Below, one piece after another: positions 48,497 to 57,516 of a stretch of 64,000 nucleotides of DNA; positions within the stretch are counted from its first letter, which is position 1, and each line of letters opens with the position of its first letter. Both the position numbers and the translations under genes were made by a program. This DNA is from Aeromonas hydrophila subsp. hydrophila ATCC 7966 (lineage in GTDB: Bacteria; Pseudomonadota; Gammaproteobacteria; Enterobacterales; Aeromonadaceae). Under the pieces are notes generated by a model. It was not told where the DNA came from and did no database searches. It saw only the letters and a list, made by a program, of their open reading frames with translations. The stretch is taken from the NCBI RefSeq assembly GCF_000014805.1, contig NC_008570.1:2919001-2983000 (forward strand), read 5' to 3'.

Positions 48497-49495
48497 TCAC
48501 TTCGTCTGACTGGCCCCCGCCGGCGTGACCCGCTGCAAAATGGTGCCAAACAGACTCATCCCGTTGCGATCCTGCATCGCGATGGACACTGTATCACCAA
48601 AGCGCAGAAAGGGTGTAGTGGCTTGACCTGACTCGATAATTTCCTGCATTCGCAGCTCGGCGAGGCAGGATGAGCCGCGGCTTCGGTCGTAGTTGGAGAC
48701 GGTGCCCGAGCCGATGATGCAGCCCGCCCCGAGCGGCCGGGTCTTGGCGGCGTGGGCGATCAGCTCATAAAAGTTGAAGGTCATGTCCACCCCGGCATCG
48801 GGAGCCCCGAACAGGGCGCCGTTGAGGTGGGTCTCAAGCGGCAGATGCACCTTGCCGTCGCGCCAGTCATCCCCCAGCTCGTCCGGCGTGATGGCCAGCG
48901 GCGAGAAGCTGCTGGAGGGCTTGGACTGGAAGAAGCCAAAGCCCTTGGCAAGCTCCCCCGGGATGAGGTTGCGCAGGCTCACGTCATTGACCAGCATCAG
49001 CAGCTTGATGTGGCCGGCGGCCGCCTGCGGGCTGGTGCCCATCGGCACGTCGTCGGTGATGACGGCGATCTCCGACTCGAAATCGATGCCCCACTCCTCC
49101 GACCCCATCGGGATGGTGCCACGGGGCTGCAGGAAGCTGTCCGAGCCCCCTTGATAGATCAGGGGATCGTGCCAGAAGCTTTCTGGCATCTCGGCACCGC
49201 GGGCTTTGCGCACCAGCTCCACGTGGTTGACGTAGGCGCTGCCGTCAGCCCACTGGTAGGCGCGCGGCAGCGGAGAGAGACAGGCCGTCTCGTCGAACGG
49301 GAAGGCGTCGGCGCAGGCGCCATCGTTGAGCTTCTGATAGACGGCGGTCAGTTTGGGCGCAAGTTCGGCCCACTCGTCGAGGGCCGCCTGCAGGGTGGCG
49401 GCCAACTGCGGCACGCGCACCGCGCGGCTCAGATCGCGACTCACCACCACCAGGGCGCCGTCCCGTTTACCATTGTTCAGGGTTGCCAGTTTCAT
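48497..49495 (-). CDS. fahA: Fumarylacetoacetase family hydrolase
   Basis: 332 aa, the last step of tyrosine breakdown, splitting fumarylacetoacetate into fumarate and acetoacetate. Metal-binding segment IDFESEIAVITDD is in the FAH domain, with GAGCIIGSGTVSN later. It has the size of the bacterial two-domain form. SD AAAGGAA before the ATG; starts 11 nt after hmgA. Confidence 0.92.
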   Translation of the reverse strand: MKLATLNNGKRDGALVVVSRDLSRAVRVPQLAATLQAALDEWAELAPKLTAVYQKLNDGACADAFPFDETACLSPLPRAYQWADGSAYVNHVELVRKARGAEMPESFWHDPLIYQGGSDSFLQPRGTIPMGSEEWGIDFESEIAVITDDVPMGTSPQAAAGHIKLLMLVNDVSLRNLIPGELAKGFGFFQSKPSSSFSPLAITPDELGDDWRDGKVHLPLETHLNGALFGAPDAGVDMTFNFYELIAHAAKTRPLGAGCIIGSGTVSNYDRSRGSSCLAELRMQEIIESGQATTPFLRFGDTVSIAMQDRNGMSLFGTILQRVTPAGASQTK

Positions 49496-49506
49496 AGGGA
49501 TTCCTT

Positions 49507-50667
49507 TTATTTGCCGTTCGTGGCTGGCGTGAGTTCCGGGCGCAGCCAGCTGGTGACGTAACGCGGGTTTTCCACTCCGTCACACAGGCTGCCGACGTTG
49601 AGCGCATCGCGGGTGTCGAGCATCACCGCCACCTCGTCGGTGAACTTCTTGGCATAGGCCTGCCCTGCCGCAAACGCCTTGGGATGGGGACCGTGGGTGA
49701 ACCCGGCGGGATGGAAGGTGACCATGCCCCGCTCGATGTTGTCCCGGCTGAAGAAATCCCCGGCGTGGTAGAAGAGCACCTCATCGTAGTCGTCGTTGCT
49801 GTGGTAGAAGGGCACCTTGAGGGCACCGGGATCGCTCTCGATGGGGCGCGGCACGAAGGTGCAGACCACGAACCGGCTCGCCACGAAGGTGGAATGAGCC
49901 GAGGGCGGCAGGTGGTAGCGGTGACTCATCAGCGGGCGGATGTCCCGCCAGTTGAGGCGCACCACGCAGAGATCTCCGTGCCAACCCTGCGCGTCAAGCG
50001 GGTTGAACGGCCAGGTGATGACCGAGACCTGGTTGTGACGCTTGACCTGCAGCGACCAGGGGTTCTCATCCTGCTGGGCCAGGAAGCGCTCGTTGATGGC
50101 CGGCACGTCCAGCGCCGCCGGGTCGAAGATGGCGTGATTGCCCACCAGCCCCTTGTCCGGCAACTGGTAGCTGTCGTTGGTCGCCTCGATCATCAGGATG
50201 AACAGGGGCGCCGTCGGCTCGATGCGCCACATGGTGCCGCGGGGGATCACCAGGTAGTCGCCATCGCGCAGGGTCAGGTGACCGTAGTCGCAATAGAACT
50301 CGCCGCTCCCCTCATGGATGAACAGGAGCTCGTCGCCATCGGCGTTGCGCACCAGAAACGGCATGGGCTCATGCAGGCGCCAGATGCGGTAACGGCAGTG
50401 GGGGTTGCTGAGAATATCCGGCATCACCCAGGGGGAGAGGGAACTCACCTCCTCGCCGAGGGCATTGAGATCAAACAGGCGCGGGCGCAGCGGCCCCTCC
50501 CAGTTGACCCAGTCGGTGGGGGCATGCTTGTGGTGCATGTGGGTGGCCGGCCCGAAAAAGCCGGAGCGGCCCAGTTCGCGCTCATAGATGGCCTGCTCGG
50601 GCAGGTCGGCATGAGCCTGGCGGGAGTGTGTCCCCTCCCGGTGGGGAAAGTTAATCCAGTTGCGCAT
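49507..50667 (-). CDS. hmgA: Homogentisate 1,2-dioxygenase
   Basis: 386-aa non-haem iron dioxygenase that opens the homogentisate ring. Iron-ligand region: YDEVLFYHAGDFFSR and FTHGPHPKAF near the C-terminus. ATG at 50667 with GGGAGG upstream. Loss of this step leads to pyomelanin from accumulated homogentisate; here the frame is intact. Confidence 0.93.
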   Translation of the reverse strand: MRNWINFPHREGTHSRQAHADLPEQAIYERELGRSGFFGPATHMHHKHAPTDWVNWEGPLRPRLFDLNALGEEVSSLSPWVMPDILSNPHCRYRIWRLHEPMPFLVRNADGDELLFIHEGSGEFYCDYGHLTLRDGDYLVIPRGTMWRIEPTAPLFILMIEATNDSYQLPDKGLVGNHAIFDPAALDVPAINERFLAQQDENPWSLQVKRHNQVSVITWPFNPLDAQGWHGDLCVVRLNWRDIRPLMSHRYHLPPSAHSTFVASRFVVCTFVPRPIESDPGALKVPFYHSNDDYDEVLFYHAGDFFSRDNIERGMVTFHPAGFTHGPHPKAFAAGQAYAKKFTDEVAVMLDTRDALNVGSLCDGVENPRYVTSWLRPELTPATNGK

Positions 50668-50714
50668 CGCCAACCTCCCTTGCTTGACAACCAACCCGCC
50701 CGTGGCGGTTCCCG

Positions 50715-51812
50715 TTACGCATCATTGAGCACCCCACGGCGGATCTGATCCAGCTCGATGGATTCGAACAGTGCCTGGAAGTTGCCCTCGCCAAAGCCTT
50801 CGTTGCCCTTGCGCTGGATGATCTCGAAGAACACCGGGCCGATCACGGTGTCGGTGAAGATCTGCAGCAGGATGCCGTCCTTGGTGGGAGAGCCGTCGAT
50901 GAGGATACGCAGCTCTTTGAGCGCCGCCAGATCCTCCTGGTGCCCCTCGACCCGGCTATCCACCTTCTCGTAGTAGGTGTCCGGGGTCGGCATAAAGCCG
51001 GTGCCACGGCCGCGCAGGGTGCGGATGGTGTGGTAGATGTCGCTCGACGCCATGGCGATGTGCTGGATCCCCTCCCCCTTGTACTGACGCAGGTACTCCT
51101 CGATCTGGGACTTGTCGTCGGAAGATTCATTGATGGGGATGCGAATTTTGCCGCAGGGGGCGGTCATGGCGCGGGAATGCAGGCCGGTCAGCTTGCCCTC
51201 GATGTCGAAGTAGCGGATCTCCCGGAAGTTGCCGATCCGCTCGTAGAAATTGGACCAGACGTCCATGTTGCCGCGCTGCACGTTGTGGGTCAGGTGGTCA
51301 ATCTCGTACAACCCGGCATCCACCTCGGCCATGCGCGCCTGCCAGTCGGGATAGAAGACGAAGTCCACGTCATAGATGGAGCCCTTGTCGCCGTAGCGGT
51401 CGACGAAAGAGAGGGTGCTCTCGCCGATGCCGTAGATGGCGGGTATGTTGAGCTCCATGGGACCAATCTTGCCGACGAACGGCTTGGCGCCCTTGCCGAT
51501 GGCGTACTGCTGGGCCTTGCCGGCATCGCTCACCCGAAACGCCATGCCGCAGACACTCGGCCCGTGCAGGCTGGCAAACTGCTCGGCCTGGGAGTGGGGC
51601 TCGGCATTGACCACGAAGTTGATGTCCCCCTGGCGGTAGAGCCAGCACTGCTTGTGTTTGTGCTGCGCCACCTCGGCAAAGCCCAGCGAGACGAACAGCG
51701 CCTTGAGGGCGACAATCCCTTTGGCATCCGGCGCCGTGTACTCGACGAATTCGAAACCATCGGTGCCGAGCGGATTGATGGTGTGAGTACGGGCAGAAGA
51801 AGTGGTCGTCAT
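50715..51812 (-). CDS. hppD: 4-hydroxyphenylpyruvate dioxygenase
   Basis: 365-aa Fe(II) dioxygenase making homogentisate from 4-hydroxyphenylpyruvate. Ligands: His173 (DHLTH), His251 (QHIAM) and Glu330 (FFEI). First gene of hppD-hmgA-fahA-maiA; the start ATG at 51812 has AAGGAG upstream. A TyrR-like box lies about 165 bp upstream. Confidence 0.95.
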   Translation of the reverse strand: MTTTSSARTHTINPLGTDGFEFVEYTAPDAKGIVALKALFVSLGFAEVAQHKHKQCWLYRQGDINFVVNAEPHSQAEQFASLHGPSVCGMAFRVSDAGKAQQYAIGKGAKPFVGKIGPMELNIPAIYGIGESTLSFVDRYGDKGSIYDVDFVFYPDWQARMAEVDAGLYEIDHLTHNVQRGNMDVWSNFYERIGNFREIRYFDIEGKLTGLHSRAMTAPCGKIRIPINESSDDKSQIEEYLRQYKGEGIQHIAMASSDIYHTIRTLRGRGTGFMPTPDTYYEKVDSRVEGHQEDLAALKELRILIDGSPTKDGILLQIFTDTVIGPVFFEIIQRKGNEGFGEGNFQALFESIELDQIRRGVLNDA

Positions 51813-51973
51813 GATGCGCTCCTTGCGATTGACTGATAACGAAGAGGGTAACACCGGGGCGTTGCGGGCAGCCGCCACCAATATTGTTAACAACTTGTTT
51901 CATTAGAGGTGGCGGCGCGGCGGAAGAGAAGAGGCGGCGTTCAGATAGTTTGCCGGGGGGGACGGTCAAAAGA

Positions 51974-51991
51974 TGTAAATAGATTGTGACA
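51974..51991. promoter_or_regulatory. TyrR-box-like sequence upstream of hppD
   Basis: TGTAAA-TAGATT-GTGACA fits the TyrR consensus TGTAAA-N6-TTTACA in all of the left half and four of six bases on the right. It is centred about 170 bp upstream of hppD. The palindrome TTGTTAACAA (51884-51893) lies closer to the start and could be another operator. Confidence 0.45.
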
Positions 51992-52049
51992 TTGAGGCCG
52001 CAGCCTTGTGGCACGCTCGGTGGCGCCCCGCAAGGCTGTCAGCTTTGCC

Positions 52050-52718
52050 TTACAGGGACCAGTATCTGGGCTCGATGCGGGGCAATGCCTGCCGCGCCTG
52101 TTGCAGCCGCGCCGGGGTGGGGTTGATGAGCCACGCCACCTGCCCCTCTGCCAGCAGTGGCAAGTCGTGCAGGCTGTCGCTCAGAGCCAGGGTGGCGCCG
52201 AGGGCGTGGATCCCGGGCAGGATTTTGTGGCGGCCGTGGCAGTAAAAACGCGGCATCAGGCCGCCGAGGCGATAGTGCATCCGCGAACCCAGAATGCGAT
52301 GGGGCAGACGGCCGGGCAGTTGTTGATGGAGCTGGCCCCGTACCAGGGCGCGAGGGCTGGCGGAGAGCACCCAGCAGCGCAGCCCTTCGGCCAGCAGCAG
52401 GCCCCGAGCTTCACGAAACAGCCCAGGCCGGGTGCGGCAATAGGCCCGCACTAGGCGTCGCCACCCTAGCGGCGGCAGCCCGAGGGTGATGGCCCACCAG
52501 ATCAGTGAAATGCCGCGCCGACGCTGGCTTGGCATCAGATAGACCAGCCCACCCAGCGCCATCACCGGCCACAGCAGCAGCGGCCAGATGCGGCGGCGCA
52601 GGATGAAACGCAGCAGCCCGGCATGGCTGTCATCCGGCGCCAGGGTGTCGTCAAAATCCGCCAGGATCCAGCCGCTGGCGGGCAGATCCGGCACTCCTGG
52701 CACTGTCGCTCCCTTCAT
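52050..52718 (-). CDS. HAD-family phosphatase
   Basis: 222-aa HAD hydrolase. Motif I is LADFDDTLAPDDS (nucleophile Asp, general acid Asp two residues later), motif II LSASP, and motif III/IV near GRHKILPG and LALSDSLHDLPLL. A hydrophobic pair of segments (about 45-90) could touch the membrane, as in lipid phosphatases such as PgpC, but this is speculative. Its ATG overlaps the stop of the upstream pseudouridine synthase (ATGA), so the two are coupled. Confidence 0.78.
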   Translation of the reverse strand: MKGATVPGVPDLPASGWILADFDDTLAPDDSHAGLLRFILRRRIWPLLLWPVMALGGLVYLMPSQRRRGISLIWWAITLGLPPLGWRRLVRAYCRTRPGLFREARGLLLAEGLRCWVLSASPRALVRGQLHQQLPGRLPHRILGSRMHYRLGGLMPRFYCHGRHKILPGIHALGATLALSDSLHDLPLLAEGQVAWLINPTPARLQQARQALPRIEPRYWSL

Positions 52719-53374
52719 TCGGCCAGCCCCGCGATGGCGGCGTGCAACTCGGGCAGCACAAACAACGAGCCTTCATCGGGCGGGCAGACGAAGTCGAACG
52801 CCTCCCCCGCCAGGGTGAACGCGAGGCGCCAGGCGTGCAGATAGCCGCGATCGGCCGCCGTGCCGCCGTAGCGCGCATCCCCCAAGATCGGCGCCCCCAC
52901 GCTCTTCAAGGCCACCCGGATCTGGTGAGTCTTGCCGGTTCTGGGCTTGATCCGGTAGAGCCGCAAGCCCTCGCGCACCGAGACGGAGTCGAACCAGCTG
53001 ATGGCGGGGTTGTCGAGTGTGCGGGTCAGCATCCAGCTGCCGCCCCGCCCCTTCTGCATGTCCCCCTTCACCCAGCCCTGCTTCTTCTTGGGCTTGCGAT
53101 CGGAGAGGGCCAGATACTGCTTGCTCACTTCCCGCGCGGCAAAGGCCATGCTGAGGGCCCGGTTGGCCTCGGTGGTGCGCGCCAAGAGCACCAGCCCGGA
53201 GGTCATCTTGTCGAGCCGATGCACCGGATAGAGCAGCAGACCGGTATCGGCCTTGACCCGACTGACCAGCCCCGGATGGAGCAGTCCGGCCTCGTCGGTC
53301 TCGTCATGCATGCCGAGCCCGGGCCCCTTGTTGATAACCATGAAATCTTTGTGCTGCGCTAGTATCCGGTACAT
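52715..53374 (-). CDS. RluA-family pseudouridine synthase (TIGR01621-like)
   Basis: 219-aa pseudouridine synthase. Catalytic motif HRLDKMTSG; the core continues with KTHQIRVALKSVGAPILGD. There is no S4 domain. The RNA target is not known for this subgroup. The start ATG at 53374 has AAGGG 5-6 bp upstream; the TTG one codon earlier is less likely. Translationally coupled to the HAD gene. Confidence 0.85.
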   Translation of the reverse strand: MYRILAQHKDFMVINKGPGLGMHDETDEAGLLHPGLVSRVKADTGLLLYPVHRLDKMTSGLVLLARTTEANRALSMAFAAREVSKQYLALSDRKPKKKQGWVKGDMQKGRGGSWMLTRTLDNPAISWFDSVSVREGLRLYRIKPRTGKTHQIRVALKSVGAPILGDARYGGTAADRGYLHAWRLAFTLAGEAFDFVCPPDEGSLFVLPELHAAIAGLAE

Positions 53375-53460
53375 CAATAACCCTTTAGAATGTTTTTAAT
53401 TACAAGAACATGACCCTGCGGGGTCGCACCCCATGAACACTCAGAACAAGACTCGCACGG

Positions 53461-55044
53461 ATGAAGAGATACCTGCTTTGGCTGCTGCTGATTGGCATCA
53501 GTCATGCTGTTCCCTTGCGGGCCAGCGAATCCACCCTTGAAGCGCCGGAGCGGGTCGTACTCCAGCTGCGCTGGCTGCATCAGCCCCAGTTCGTTGGCTA
53601 TCACATGGCCAAGGCCAAGGGCTTTTATGCCAGTGCCGGGCTGGACGTCGAGATACGGCCCGGCGGCAAGGACATCAGCCCGGTAGAAGAGGTGCTGAGC
53701 GGGCGGGCCGACTTCGGGGTCGGCAACACCGAGGTGCTCACCAGCTACGCCAGCGGCCAGCCATTGCTGGCGCTGGCCAGCGTCTACCAGCACTCCCCGT
53801 CCATCTTTCTTGCTCGCCGTGACAGCGGCATTCTCACCGTTGACGACATGCGTGGCAAACGGATCATGATGTTTTCGGCCCATCAGGACGCCGAACTGCT
53901 GGCCACTCTCTTCTATCAGGGGCTCAATGAGCACCAGCTCATCCCGCTGCCCACCTCGGTCAACATCGAGGATCTCATCGAGGGCCGGGTCGACATCTTC
54001 AACGCCTACCTCAGCAACGAGCCCTTCTATCTGGAGGAGCGCGGCATCCCCGTCTCCGTCATCAATCCGCGCAACTACGGCATCGATTTCTACAGCGACA
54101 TCCTGTTCACCACCCAGGCGCAGGAGCGCGCCCATCCGGATCGGGTGGCCCGGTTTCGGGCCGCGAGCCTGGCGGGCTGGCGCTATGCCCTCGCCCACCC
54201 GCAAGAAGCCATCGCCCTGCTGCGCAAGGAGTATGGCGTCAACCGCAGTCAGGCCCACATGGAGTACGAGCTGCAGGTGAGCAAGGAGATGATCCAGCCG
54301 CTCTATGTGGAGATCGGGTATATGAATCCCGATCGCATGACCCACATCATGCAGCAGCTGGTCGAGATCGGACTGGTGTCCAAGCCGGTCTCCTTGCACG
54401 AGTTTCTCTATCAGGCCCCTTCCGAGCAGTGGATCTTCTGGCGTCCCTGGTTCCTACTGAGCCTGGCGGCCAGCGTGCTGATCCTGCTGCTGGCCCTCTA
54501 TCTATTGATGTGCAACCAGCGGCTCAATCGCGAAATCGCCTTGCGCCGCCAGCGGGAGGAGGAGATCTGGCAGCTCGCCCGCCGCGACCCGCTCACCGGC
54601 CTGCCCAACCGGCTGAGCCTGATGGAGCGGCTTGATGCCCAGGTCAAGGGCCCGGCCCCCGGCTGCCTGCTGTTTTGCGATCTCGACGACTTCAAGCAGG
54701 TCAACGACAACTTCGGCCACAGCCACGGCGATGCCCTCCTCTGCCAGCTGGCGGAGCGGATCAGCCGCAGCCTCGGGCCACAGCACTTCTTCGCCAGACT
54801 GGCCGGCGACGAGTTCGTGCTGCTGTTGCCGGGCCACGATCAGGCGCAGGCCGATGCCATCGCCGAGCAGATCAGGGCCGTCATGCAGTCGCCGTTCGAG
54901 GTGGAAGGGGTCCCGCTGACGGTCGGCATCAGCGTCGGCATCAGCCAGTACCAGCCGGGCTGGCGCGCCGAGCAGTGGCTCATCCAGGCCGACCGCGCCA
55001 TGTACCACGACAAGGGGGCTCCGCTGGCTGAGTCCCCAGGCTGA
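53461..55044 (+). CDS. NMT1/THI5-type sensor with GGDEF (AGDEF) domain
   Basis: 527 aa: signal peptide (1-22), a periplasmic NMT1/THI5-like substrate-binding domain (about 30-315, with LRWLHQPQFVGYHMAKAKGFY), one TM helix near 325-350 and a C-terminal GGDEF domain. The motif is AGDEF in RLAGDEFVLLL, and the positions for the RxxD inhibitory site read GPQH, so product inhibition should be absent. GGDEF proteins make cyclic-di-GMP. The SBP domain suggests ligand-dependent control by a pyrimidine-like or other small molecule. SD weak. Confidence 0.87.
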   Translation: MKRYLLWLLLIGISHAVPLRASESTLEAPERVVLQLRWLHQPQFVGYHMAKAKGFYASAGLDVEIRPGGKDISPVEEVLSGRADFGVGNTEVLTSYASGQPLLALASVYQHSPSIFLARRDSGILTVDDMRGKRIMMFSAHQDAELLATLFYQGLNEHQLIPLPTSVNIEDLIEGRVDIFNAYLSNEPFYLEERGIPVSVINPRNYGIDFYSDILFTTQAQERAHPDRVARFRAASLAGWRYALAHPQEAIALLRKEYGVNRSQAHMEYELQVSKEMIQPLYVEIGYMNPDRMTHIMQQLVEIGLVSKPVSLHEFLYQAPSEQWIFWRPWFLLSLAASVLILLLALYLLMCNQRLNREIALRRQREEEIWQLARRDPLTGLPNRLSLMERLDAQVKGPAPGCLLFCDLDDFKQVNDNFGHSHGDALLCQLAERISRSLGPQHFFARLAGDEFVLLLPGHDQAQADAIAEQIRAVMQSPFEVEGVPLTVGISVGISQYQPGWRAEQWLIQADRAMYHDKGAPLAESPG

Positions 55045-55060
55045 TCCAAATTCCGACAGC

Positions 55061-55090
55061 ACAAGGCCACCCGCGGGTGGCCTTGTTGTT
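55061..55090. terminator. Inverted repeat between GGDEF and Aer-type genes
   Basis: 12-bp arms ACAAGGCCACCC (55061-55072) and 55075-55086 with TTGTTGTT after. Poor T-run, between convergent genes. Confidence 0.6.
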
Positions 55091-55109
55091 GTATGGATGG
55101 CAGCGGCGA

Positions 55110-56663
55110 CTAGCCGAAGGTCTGCCTCAGGGACTTGAGCTGTCTGGCCTTGGTCAGCAGGATCTCGCTCGACTCGTCGACGTCGTGCATCTTGCTGCTG
55201 TTGGCATGGGAGTGCTGGGAGATGAGGTTGACGTTCTGGCTGATGTTTTCCACCACCGCCTGCTGCTCTTCCGCCGCCGCCGAGATCTGGGCCGAGAAGT
55301 CCATCACCAGCTCGATCTCCGTCAGTACCTGATGCAGGCTGTCCGATCCCATCCGGGTCATCTCTACGCAGGCCTGGGTCTGTTGCAGGTTGTTCTGCAT
55401 CATCCCCTTCCAGCCGTTCAGGGTGCGCTGGATCTGGCCGATGCTGCTCTGGATCTGTTCGGTCGCCTTGTGGGTGCGGGTAGACAGGGTGCGCACCTCG
55501 TCCGCCACCACCGCGAAGCCGCGCCCCTGTTCGCCGGCCCGGGCCGCCTCGATGGCGGCGTTGAGCGCCAGCAGGTTGGTCTGATCGGCGATACCCTGAA
55601 TTTCCCCCATCAGCACCCCGATGCGATCCGACTCGCTGGCCAGCGCCACCGCCGAGGCAAAGGCGTGCTCCGCCTCCTTCGCCAGATCGGTGATCTTGTG
55701 CTCGGTCTCGATCAACTGCTTATCCGTGTGCTGGCAGTGAGCCTTGGCCTCGGCAATCTGGCTGTTGGTGTCCTGGATGTCGCGGGCGATCTCCTGGGCC
55801 GTGCTCGCCATCTCGGTGATGGCGGCCGCCATCTGCTGGGTTTGGGCATCCTGCTCGGCGATGTCCGAGCTGGCCTCGCTGGAGGCACTCTTCAGGTGCA
55901 CCGCCAGATCCTGCAGGGCGTGAGTGGCATCATCCACCCGGCCGAGCACGGTGCGAATGCGGGCCTGCAGCAGCTTGATGTGGAAGTCGGCGATGGCGCT
56001 TGGCTCCTGGCCCGAGTAGATGAGCCGGGTCAGGCTGTCGTACTCGCCGGCCAGTTGCTGCAGATAACGGGGGGTGGTGATGAGCTCGTGGCGATAGAGC
56101 AGCCCCAGCAAGATCAGCGGCAACGCCATGTAAAGCGCGGCCCAACCGCCCAGTTGCACGGTGCCGAGCCAGCCCAGCGCCAGCAACCCGGCCACCGCGA
56201 CCCCATGGCGCAGCCGCGCCAGCGAAATCCTGGGCTTGCCGCCGCCCTGCTCCGCCGCTCGCAGCCGGGCATAGGTGCGGGCTGCGATCTGCTTCATCTG
56301 CGGATCGGCGCGCCAGCGCACCGACTGATAGCCGCTGATCTTGCCCTGCTCGAAGATGGGGGTGACATAGGCATCCACCCAGTAATAGCGACCATCCTGG
56401 CAGCGGTTCTTCACCATGCCGCGCCATGGCTGGCCCTGCTTGAGTTTGCCCCACAAGTCGGCAAATGCCGCCTTGGGCATGTCGGGATGGCGCACCATGT
56501 TGTGGTGCTGCCCCACCAGCTCGGCCCGGCTGTAACCGGCGACCCGGCAGAAGTTGTCATTGGCGTAGGTGATCACGCCCCGCAGATCCGTGGTGGACAC
56601 CAGCTGTTCATCAGCTGCGAAATCCACTTCCTGATCAACAAGATGGCCTTTTTGTTCGCGCAT
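55110..56663 (-). CDS. Aer-like PAS chemoreceptor
   Basis: 517 aa. The N-terminal PAS domain (about 15-120) matches Aer: [32 protein letters not shown] and GYYWV-type segments. Two hydrophobic segments at about 150-190 form a membrane hairpin; the MCP signalling domain follows ([26 protein letters not shown]). Aer senses redox state through PAS-bound FAD and guides energy taxis. Start at 56663 with GGGGG upstream. A perfect FNR-type palindrome lies about 125 bp upstream. Confidence 0.87.
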   Translation of the reverse strand: MREQKGHLVDQEVDFAADEQLVSTTDLRGVITYANDNFCRVAGYSRAELVGQHHNMVRHPDMPKAAFADLWGKLKQGQPWRGMVKNRCQDGRYYWVDAYVTPIFEQGKISGYQSVRWRADPQMKQIAARTYARLRAAEQGGGKPRISLARLRHGVAVAGLLALGWLGTVQLGGWAALYMALPLILLGLLYRHELITTPRYLQQLAGEYDSLTRLIYSGQEPSAIADFHIKLLQARIRTVLGRVDDATHALQDLAVHLKSASSEASSDIAEQDAQTQQMAAAITEMASTAQEIARDIQDTNSQIAEAKAHCQHTDKQLIETEHKITDLAKEAEHAFASAVALASESDRIGVLMGEIQGIADQTNLLALNAAIEAARAGEQGRGFAVVADEVRTLSTRTHKATEQIQSSIGQIQRTLNGWKGMMQNNLQQTQACVEMTRMGSDSLHQVLTEIELVMDFSAQISAAAEEQQAVVENISQNVNLISQHSHANSSKMHDVDESSEILLTKARQLKSLRQTFG

Positions 56664-56766
56664 GTAGCCCCCACTCTTACGTTGTTGCTCAGTAGAGTGT
56701 AGGGAAGCAATCAGCACCTGTAAAGGTCAATGCAAAAAGATTCTGACGGGGCGAAAACGGATCGGA

Positions 56767-56810
56767 CCGGCAGGAAATAATCATTGATTTAAATCAACAT
56801 TTCCTGCCGG
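56767..56810. promoter_or_regulatory. FNR-type palindrome inside a larger inverted repeat
   Basis: TTGATTTAAATCAA (56784-56797) is an exact match to the FNR consensus TTGAT-N4-ATCAA. It lies in the loop of a 12-bp inverted repeat, CCGGCAGGAAAT (56767-56778) with 56799-56810. The outer repeat is 10 bp past the virJ stop codon and may end the mprF operon; the inner box may control the Aer-like gene. Confidence 0.55.
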
Positions 56811-56820
56811 CGCGCGATAT

Positions 56821-57507
56821 TTATTGCAGTGAAAGATGGCTGGCAATGGTCTTGAACAGCACCGGGTAGTCATCCTCGAAATGGTGCGAACCGGGCAGAG
56901 TCAGCGTGGTCACGTTGGGCTGCTGCAGACGGGGACAGAGCCGCACCGGCGAGTCGTCATCCGCCCCCTGCACGCAGAGCATCGGCAGGGTGTGGATGGC
57001 GTTGACCTCGGGCTGGGTGGGATAGCTGCCCGCCTTGTCGTGGGTCACCATGTCGCTGACGTGGATCTCGAAGTCGGAGGCGGTCGAGGGTGAGAGCATC
57101 ACGGCCCCGATCAGGCTCTTGCGATAAGGCTCGGGCAACCGGTTGATGACGAAGGGCACGATTTCGGCACCAAAGGAGAAGCCCACCAGCAGCCAGCGCT
57201 GGCGCCCCCAGCGGGACTGGTAATCATCCAGGATCCGCACCAGATCGGCGGTGACCTGCTCTGGATCCTTCTTCTTCCAGTAGTAGGTGAGCGAGCTCCA
57301 GCCCACCACCGGCATGCCGTGCTGCTGCAGCTGGGCGCTGAGGCCCTTGTCCAGCGCGGCCCAGCCGCCATCACCGCTCATGAACACCACCATGGGGGCA
57401 CTTGAGGCTTGCGCTACCGGCAGCTCCACCAGCCCCAACTCCTCTTTCACCGGCGCGGCAGAGAGCGAAAAGGCGCAGCACGCCAGCAGCAATAACAGGA
57501 TTTTCAT
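56821..57507 (-). CDS. VirJ/AcvB-family periplasmic hydrolase
   Basis: 228 aa with a signal peptide (1-18) and an alpha/beta-hydrolase domain. Family motif SGDGGWA at 44-50; nucleophile elbow GFSFG with Ser111; catalytic His in GSHHF (208 or 209). In Agrobacterium the AcvB protein hydrolyses lysyl-phosphatidylglycerol and is paired with the lysyl-PG synthase LpiA. Here it starts 9 nt after mprF, so the same synthase/hydrolase pairing is likely. AGGAG before the ATG. Confidence 0.83.
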   Translation of the reverse strand: MKILLLLLACCAFSLSAAPVKEELGLVELPVAQASSAPMVVFMSGDGGWAALDKGLSAQLQQHGMPVVGWSSLTYYWKKKDPEQVTADLVRILDDYQSRWGRQRWLLVGFSFGAEIVPFVINRLPEPYRKSLIGAVMLSPSTASDFEIHVSDMVTHDKAGSYPTQPEVNAIHTLPMLCVQGADDDSPVRLCPRLQQPNVTTLTLPGSHHFEDDYPVLFKTIASHLSLQ

Positions 57508-57516
57508 GGCCGACTC

